Below are positions 62,953-64,000 of a DNA stretch of 64,000 bases, in pieces. The stretch is from Smittium mucronatum. Lineage: Eukaryota; Kickxellomycota; Harpellomycetes; Harpellales; Legeriomycetaceae. The position numbers and the translations under genes are program-made. The notes under the pieces are model-generated. The model worked only from the letters and a program-made list of their open reading frames with translations, had not been told where the DNA came from and searched no databases. The number at the start of each line of letters is the position of its first letter. The first letter of the stretch is position 1. The stretch spans positions 1 to 64,000 of the forward strand of contig LSSL01002404.1 in assembly GCA_001953115.1 (NCBI GenBank), read 5' to 3'.

Positions 62953-64000
62953 ATGCGTTTTATCCCAATACAAATTGGAAGAGGTATTATAGACAAAGTC
63001 TACGATAAAAGGAAACAGAATGCTTTGTTGCTTGAAGAGTAAGCCTCTTTTGTTCACTGGATTATATACGTATTTTCATAATACTGTTTCCCTCATTCTC
63101 TTTTAAAGCCCCCCATTTTCTTTGTTTTTCTATTTTATTGACATTTTTTTAATATTCTCCACTATTTTTAGTTACGTTCGTGAGTTGATTTCCGAAAATG
63201 ATAAAAATTCCATTTCATCTATTCTAATTGAAATTTCCGAGGAATTTATGACTTCTTCCAAAGATACCACTAGATCTGGGGGCTTAATAGCTCTTGCTGC
63301 CTGTTCAATTGCCCTTGGTCCTGATTGTGTCTACGACTACTTAGATCTAATAATTACCCCCATTCTTTCAAGTTTGTCTGATCTCGATCCTAAAGTCCGT
63401 TATTACTCCTGTGAAGCTCTATACAATGTTGCCAAGGTGTCTCGAGGTCTGATATTGGGTTGGTTCAATGAAATAATCGATATGTTATCCAGAGTTACCG
63501 CTGATCCTTCTCAAAGTGTAAAAGATTCTGCCGATTATGTTGACCGCCTCATAAAAGATATTGTTACTGAAGAGGCTACCACCTATCTATCTTTGCAAAA
63601 TCCCGAGCCCTCCTTAACCCCTAATCTAAATCCCGATTCAAACAGAAAAAATTACTTTTCTCTTGAACGTTTTATTCCTTTGCTATCCGAAAGAATGCAT
63701 ACCTTTAAAGCTGCCACCAGGTTATACCTGATTGAATGGATTCGCATTTTAGATAGTGTTCCAGGTTTAGATCTCATCCGTTTTCTTCCCAACTTTTTAG
63801 ACCAGTTAATTCGTTTTCTCAGTGACCCTAAAGATGATGTAAGGTTAAAAGCCAGCAATGTTCTCATTGAGCTACTAAGAGAGGTAGAAGAATGTGCTGG
63901 TTCTTTGGAACTTGCTAACGATTTGTGGTCTGATTCTGCCAGTGCAAAAGCCGAAACAATAAATTTTTTTAATTCCAGAGATGAACATTACAAAAGTTAC
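62953..64000 (+). CDS. VAC14: Vac14, scaffold of the PI(3)P 5-kinase (Fab1/PIKfyve) complex, 5' part
   Basis: Exon 1 is 62953-63038 and exon 2 begins at 63172 after a 133-nt intron (GTAAGC..TTTTAG); the frame is open to the window end, giving 305 residues of a protein that is usually much longer. Vac14 is a HEAT-repeat scaffold on the vacuole/endosome that activates PI(3,5)P2 synthesis and also holds the Fig4 phosphatase. Evidence: the short N-terminus IIDKVYDKRKQNALLLED, then DYVREL, the hallmark RSGGLIALAACSIALGPD, the block DLDPKVRYYSCEALYNVAKVSRG, VDRLIKDIV, FIPLLSERM and WIRILDSVPGLDLIRFLPNFLDQL. The ATG is the first in frame and has the expected distance to DYVREL. The 3' end lies beyond the window. 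Confidence 0.93.

Noticed and set aside
1..64000. tRNA, rRNA, snRNA genes, CRISPR arrays
   Set aside because: I looked for conserved T-arm words, snRNA landmarks and spaced repeats and saw none that hold. A covariance-model scan would be needed to be sure.

Overview
The window is an AT-rich nuclear fragment from a eukaryote, most likely an early-diverging (zygomycete-grade) fungus. The evidence is spliceosomal introns of about 58-132 nt with GT..TAG borders, fungal-type kinetochore proteins (Spc7/KNL1 and Mif2/CENP-C), a vezatin-like myosin-binding protein that begins with the motif typical of fungal members, and decayed retroelements combining reverse transcriptase (RT), RNase H and tyrosine recombinase (DIRS type). 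A Harpellales-like gut fungus is my best guess; this is inference from recalled resemblance and was not tested. Genes are moderately AT-rich and the spacers extremely so.

Region by region. 1-713 shows nothing but a poly(A) start. 714-4605 is a dead DIRS-like element on the minus strand. 4606-8138 holds two unrelated terminal-inverted-repeat elements side by side, sharing three copies of one 9-bp target duplication. 8541-16371 is a gene island: SPC7 (15 exons, plus), a convergent unknown coiled-coil protein (4 exons, minus), and a C6orf136/DUF2358-like gene (2 exons, minus). 16372-22030 is spacer with tiny poly(A)-tailed insertions. 22030-29660 holds two more dead DIRS-like elements, tail to tail, with a hairpin between them. 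29660-35431 is mostly featureless but contains another minute poly(A) insertion. 35432-41640 is a second gene island: vezatin-like (5 exons, plus), MIF2/CENP-C (3 exons, minus), a small two-helix membrane protein (plus) and U2 snRNP A' (3 exons, plus). 41641-62952 is a 21-kb gene desert with one dead DDE transposase and possibly an integrase scrap. 62953-64000 is the 5' part of VAC14, which runs off the window.

Functionally, SPC7 and MIF2 belong to the kinetochore (checkpoint/PP1 platform and centromeric nucleosome reader). U2A' acts in the spliceosome, Vac14 in vacuolar PI(3,5)P2 synthesis, and the vezatin-like protein probably in membrane attachment of a myosin. They do not form one pathway. 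All exon joins were made by hand from splice borders, reading frame and conserved motifs. The joins of SPC7, the coiled-coil gene, DUF2358, vezatin, MIF2 and U2A' each give one unbroken frame from start to stop.
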